NCBI RefSeq assembly: GCF_000317105.1
Contig: NC_019693.1
Coordinates: 6,077,227 to 6,141,226 of the forward strand
Length of the DNA stretch: 64,000 nucleotides
Direction of reading: 5' to 3'
Source of the DNA: Oscillatoria acuminata PCC 6304
GTDB taxonomy: Bacteria; Cyanobacteriota; Cyanobacteriia; Cyanobacteriales; Laspinemataceae
The notes under the pieces are model-generated. The model saw only the letters and a list, made by a program, of their open reading frames with translations. It ran no database searches and was not told the DNA's origin. Position numbers and translations under genes: made by a program. Positions within the stretch are counted from its first letter, which is position 1, and each line of letters begins with the position of its first letter. This document shows, piece after piece, positions 61,169 to 64,000 of the stretch.

Positions 61169-62494
61169 ATGACCGACTTCAGCGATCAACTCAACAAAGT
61201 CTCCCCAGAAAAACGACGTTCTGCTCTGGACACTCTGCCCGGTCATCTCCTCAACACAGCCCAAACCGGACGGCTGCACCAATTGCTGACCGATTTTGAC
61301 TTTATCCAAGCAAAATTAGCGGAGTTGGGGGTGCAAGCCTTAATTGAAGATTACAATTTGGCGATGAAATCCGATGTATTGCTGAACGTGGAACAGAGGG
61401 AAACCCTGGAATTAATCGCTGGAGCGTTGCGGCGATCGGCTCATGTTTTAGAAGAGGATACAACCCAACTGGCGGGGCAACTTTGGGGGCGGTTGCTCTC
61501 CTTTGATCGGCCTGAAATAATCGCTTTACTGGAACAGACCAAACAAGCCCAGAAAAAACCCTGGTTTCGTCCCCTCACTGCCAACCTCACCCCTCCCGGT
61601 GGGTCACTGATTCGCACCTTCTCTGGGCATAGTCGCTGGGTAAATGTAGTAGCGATCGCCCTTGATGGACAAAAAGCGGTTTCCGCATCCTGGGATAACA
61701 CCCTGAAACTGTGGGATTTGGCTACGGGGTCGGAACTGGCCACTTTCAGGGGGCATAGTTGGTGGGTAAATGCAGTAGCCATTACCCCGGACGGTCAACA
61801 AGCGGTTTCCGCATCATTGGATAACGCCCTGAAACTGTGGGATTTGGCTACGGGGTCGGAACTGGCCACCTTCAGGGGGCATAGTGGCTGGGTAAGTGCA
61901 GTAGCCATTACCTCAGACGGTCAACAAGCGATTTCCGCATCCTGGGACAATACCCTGAAACTGTGGGATTTGGCTACCGGGTTGGCACTGGCAAATTTCA
62001 GGGGGCATAGTGACTGGGTAAATGCAGTAGCCATTACCCCGGACGGTCAACAAGCGGTTTCCGCATCCAGGGATAAAACCCTGAAACTGTGGGATTTGAC
62101 TACGCGGTGGCAACTGGCCACCTTCAGGAGGCATCATAGTGGCCCGGTACTAGCAGTAGCCATCGCCCCCGACGGGAAACGAGCGGTCTCGGCATCGTCA
62201 GATAAAACCCTGAAACTGTGGGATTTGGAGACCGGGACGGAACTCGCCACCCTCAGAGGGCATAGTGGCTGGGTATATGCAGTAGCGATCGCCCCGGACG
62301 GAAAACAAGTGGTTTCCGCATCCAGGGATAAAACCCTGAAACTGTGGGATTTGGCCACGGGGGAAGTGTTAGTCACCTTTACCGGGGAGGCTGCAATGGT
62401 TTCCTGTGCCATTGCACCGGATGGGGTGACAGTGGTGGCGGGGGATGGGTCGGGGGTGGTGCATTTTCTGCGGTTGGAGGGGTTGAGGGGTTGA
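61169..62494 (+). CDS. WD40 repeat protein (C-terminal part of a STAND-type protein?)
   Basis: 441 residues. The N-terminal 150 residues (TLPGHLLNTAQTGRLHQLLT, DFDFIQAKLAELGVQALIED) resemble the linker that follows the NTPase in cyanobacterial WD40-STAND proteins. Then seven WD40 blades follow, each about 42 residues (GHSxWVNAVAITPDGQQAVS ... DNTLKLWDLATG), giving a seven-bladed propeller. Blades 1-4 are nearly identical in DNA (126-bp units). It is probably the C-terminal half of the broken gene at 59580, now possibly expressed alone. Confidence 0.85.
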   Translation: MTDFSDQLNKVSPEKRRSALDTLPGHLLNTAQTGRLHQLLTDFDFIQAKLAELGVQALIEDYNLAMKSDVLLNVEQRETLELIAGALRRSAHVLEEDTTQLAGQLWGRLLSFDRPEIIALLEQTKQAQKKPWFRPLTANLTPPGGSLIRTFSGHSRWVNVVAIALDGQKAVSASWDNTLKLWDLATGSELATFRGHSWWVNAVAITPDGQQAVSASLDNALKLWDLATGSELATFRGHSGWVSAVAITSDGQQAISASWDNTLKLWDLATGLALANFRGHSDWVNAVAITPDGQQAVSASRDKTLKLWDLTTRWQLATFRRHHSGPVLAVAIAPDGKRAVSASSDKTLKLWDLETGTELATLRGHSGWVYAVAIAPDGKQVVSASRDKTLKLWDLATGEVLVTFTGEAAMVSCAIAPDGVTVVAGDGSGVVHFLRLEGLRG

Positions 62495-62561
62495 GAAACC
62501 GGGTTTCTGAGCCAGATTTGGGTGAGGAGGCAAAGGTTATGGTAGAAACCCGGTTTCTCAA
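62491..62561. repeat. 18-bp inverted repeat (GAGAAACCGGGTTTCT family)
   Basis: TTGAGAAACCGGGTTTCT at 62491-62508 and its exact complement at 62544-62561. The stem starts in the WD40 stop codon, so it can work as a terminator. A related short copy (AGAAACCGGATTTCT) lies at 62719. Confidence 0.8.
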
Positions 62562-63490
62562 TTAGTCGTTTGGGTATCCTTCAGAATATCTATTAATGCC
62601 TGTTTATCCTTTACCATAGATGACCTCGGCTGAATTGAGGATGCTCTGGCGACGGAGAACATTATGACTCTTGAGATTTCATCATAGTGGTTTCTGGGAT
62701 AGGGGTGGGTGGGCAAGAAACCGGATTTCTGAGACACTTTGATAAAATAGGATAAATCAAAGGATAAAACGATGCTAGAAATCACCCTAAATTGGAAACC
62801 TGACCCCATTAAGAGCCGGTGTTCCACAAATCCGCTTTTTATCCTATCGGATACTTGCACATCCTTTGCCAATGTTTAGAATCATTTAAGATTTTGATAA
62901 AAAATTGGAGGATTTGCTCTATCATGGATTTAGCAGCACAAGTATAGCAAAATGTAGAAATTTCGACTCACAATATACTAAAAAAGCCGGTTTTTGTGAG
63001 GACTTCCATTCTTGGTGACTAATTTTAGGTTGCTTTCTATAAAAATACCGGGTTATACCAAATCCGATTGTCAAAAGTCGATTTTCTCTTGAGCCCGCGC
63101 AGGCGGGCTTCGTCTGTGTAGCCCCACCCTTTCCTTACGGAACGCTACGCGAACAGGGTGCGGGTTTTTATAGACCTTTAAAAACCGGATTCCGTATTAT
63201 GCTTGCCCAAATCTGGGTCACAAACCCCACATTTTTGATTAACCGGCAGGGCAAGAAAAACACCTTGACTGTTGACCCAGGTTTTTGAGTAGGTTCTCCG
63301 GCATAAAATTCCCGAAATTTATCAGAATTCTAACTAGTGCAAGCCAGACCCACCTTTAACTTTCTTTTTTTAAATTCACGAGCAAAATTTATCCCCGTTC
63401 AAATGTGATGAAAGCCACTTTTAAAACAGAGCCGGTTCGACTTGAATAGATTCCTCCATAAATCCCTTTTTTTCTGTTAATTCCGGTATT
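62562..63490. other. Gene-free repeat-rich region
   Basis: About 930 bp. A minus-strand frame at 62558-62872 has no recognisable family. The stretch holds a GCCCGC-GCAG-GCGGGC hairpin (63093-63108) followed by GTAGCCCCACCC and GGTGCGGGTTTTTATAGACC, a pattern common in cyanobacterial intergenic repeats. I see nothing functional beyond repeats. Confidence 0.5.
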
Positions 63491-64000
63491 TTATGCTGGG
63501 TCATCGGGTAATATTAAGCCTTCGGGCTGGGCTTCAATAGGCCGTGGTTTGGGCTTGGGCTTGCTTGGATTGACCTGTTTTTTCTTCTCCTTCTGGGCAG
63601 TGGCCTTATCTTCTTTTGATGCTTTGAGAAACTTGGGAGGTTTCTCCAGAGGGGGGGGCGAGTAAAGCCACAAATTCAAACCCGGTTTTCTCCGGAATAA
63701 ACTTGGCTTTAATTTGGATAAAGAGCGGACGGCCTTGTTGCTCTTTATCGATGCGGGGATTGAACCGGAATGGCTTAAATGGCGAGTCTTTCCACATCAC
63801 CGGGACATGGGCCGGTTTCATGAATCGCACCTTTTTCTTAGCCTCAAGTTCTTTAAACTTTTGATAGGTTTGTTCGTCGAAGTTACGAAATACTGAGATA
63901 ACTGGCACTCGGCAAACGGGAATAAATTGCCACAAGCCGCACAATTTGAACTCGAAATCTTCTAGCTGGGTTGAAATGGCCGATGGGGCGGCATCTTTTT
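63491..64000 (-). pseudogene. Unknown conserved protein with a homopolymer frameshift, cut by the right edge
   Basis: The frame is open from the right edge (reads ...STQLEDFEFKLCGLWQFIP, CRVPVISVFRNFDEQT, RFMKPAHVPVMWKDSPFKPF, LFIQIKAKFIPEKTGFEFVA) and changes at a C8 run near 63651-63658. The other frame then gives PLEKPPKFLKASKEDKATAQ and a Lys-rich tail ending LPDDPA. Reducing the run to C7 restores LLAPPLEKPPKFLKASK in one frame. Either a sequencing error in a homopolymer or a real frameshift. I do not recognise the function; the fold looks like a beta-rich domain with a basic tail. Confidence 0.6.

Noticed and set aside
62558-62872. 104-codon minus-strand frame after the WD40 gene
   Set aside because: No family similarity; the region is repeat-rich.

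Overview
The window is from a cyanobacterial chromosome, most likely a filamentous Oscillatoriales-type species (the genus is inference only). The evidence is the frequent HIP1 octamer GCGATCGC in and between genes, a dark-operative protochlorophyllide reductase subunit (chlB), Mg-protoporphyrin methyltransferase (chlM), a CrtD-type carotenoid desaturase, a cyanobacterial-length PEP carboxylase and IspH, an NtcA-type box upstream of amt, and many palindromic interspersed repeats. No rRNA, tRNA or CRISPR array was seen. Both edges cut genes: an MscS-type channel on the left and a frameshifted unknown gene on the right.

Layout. 1-2.3 kb: MscS fragment and chlB. 2.5-7.7 kb: an accessory zone with an AT-rich McrB/McrC-like (LlaJI-type) restriction pair, bracketed by toxin-antitoxin (TA) loci whose toxin genes are reduced to stubs (PIN stub at 3263-3301, HEPN stub at 6836-6985), followed by a small antitoxin-like gene split cleanly by a 102-bp MITE with a TA target duplication. 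7.7-9.0 kb: adk-rph. 9.3-14.5 kb: a nucleotide-metabolism cluster (a CobO-like protein with a ruined P-loop, dCMP deaminase, dUTPase, ThyX interrupted by a mini-intein, and a ThyA-like protein that lacks the catalytic Cys and is fused to a helical MazG/NTP-pyrophosphatase-like half). 14.7-21.7 kb: an HD hydrolase, a TrkA/TrkH potassium system and ppc. 21.7-31.3 kb: a structured gene-free stretch, a 1105-aa four-repeat membrane protein with an SGNH-like end, the first copy of a 64-bp-unit MITE, an unknown membrane protein, crtD and a STAS protein. 31.7-46.7 kb: mostly housekeeping genes (M16 protease, PEP-CTERM VIT/vWA membrane protein, chlM, mgsA, nagA, purE, amt, SGNH hydrolase, ispH) and the second MITE copy. 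46.9-54.4 kb: a NACHT NTPase, MscS, a methyltransferase, miaB and a DUF4365 nuclease-like gene. 54.8-57.4 kb: the third MITE copy, which contains a complete group II intron. 58-64 kb: an APH-like kinase, a broken STAND/WD40 locus with a decayed VapBC pair on the opposite strand, repeats, and the frameshifted edge gene.

How the genes work together. dCMP deaminase, dUTPase and ThyX form a complete short route to dTMP (dCMP or dUTP to dUMP to dTMP), so the adjacent ThyA-like fusion, which has lost the residues for methylation, probably does something else. TrkA and TrkH make one K+ uptake unit. chlB, chlM, crtD and ispH feed pigment and isoprenoid synthesis. The defence-type genes (McrBC-like, NACHT, DUF4365, STAND/WD40) lie in the same intervals as the decayed TA genes and mobile elements.

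The best leads are: (i) a MITE family proven by 11-12-bp target duplications at all three copies, one invaded by a group II intron; (ii) the ThyA-like/MazG-like fusion beside intein-bearing ThyX; (iii) the McrBC-like island bordered by two truncated toxin genes, within a wider pattern of TA decay; (iv) a 5-kb island bounded by diverged copies of the miaB 3' end and terminator.
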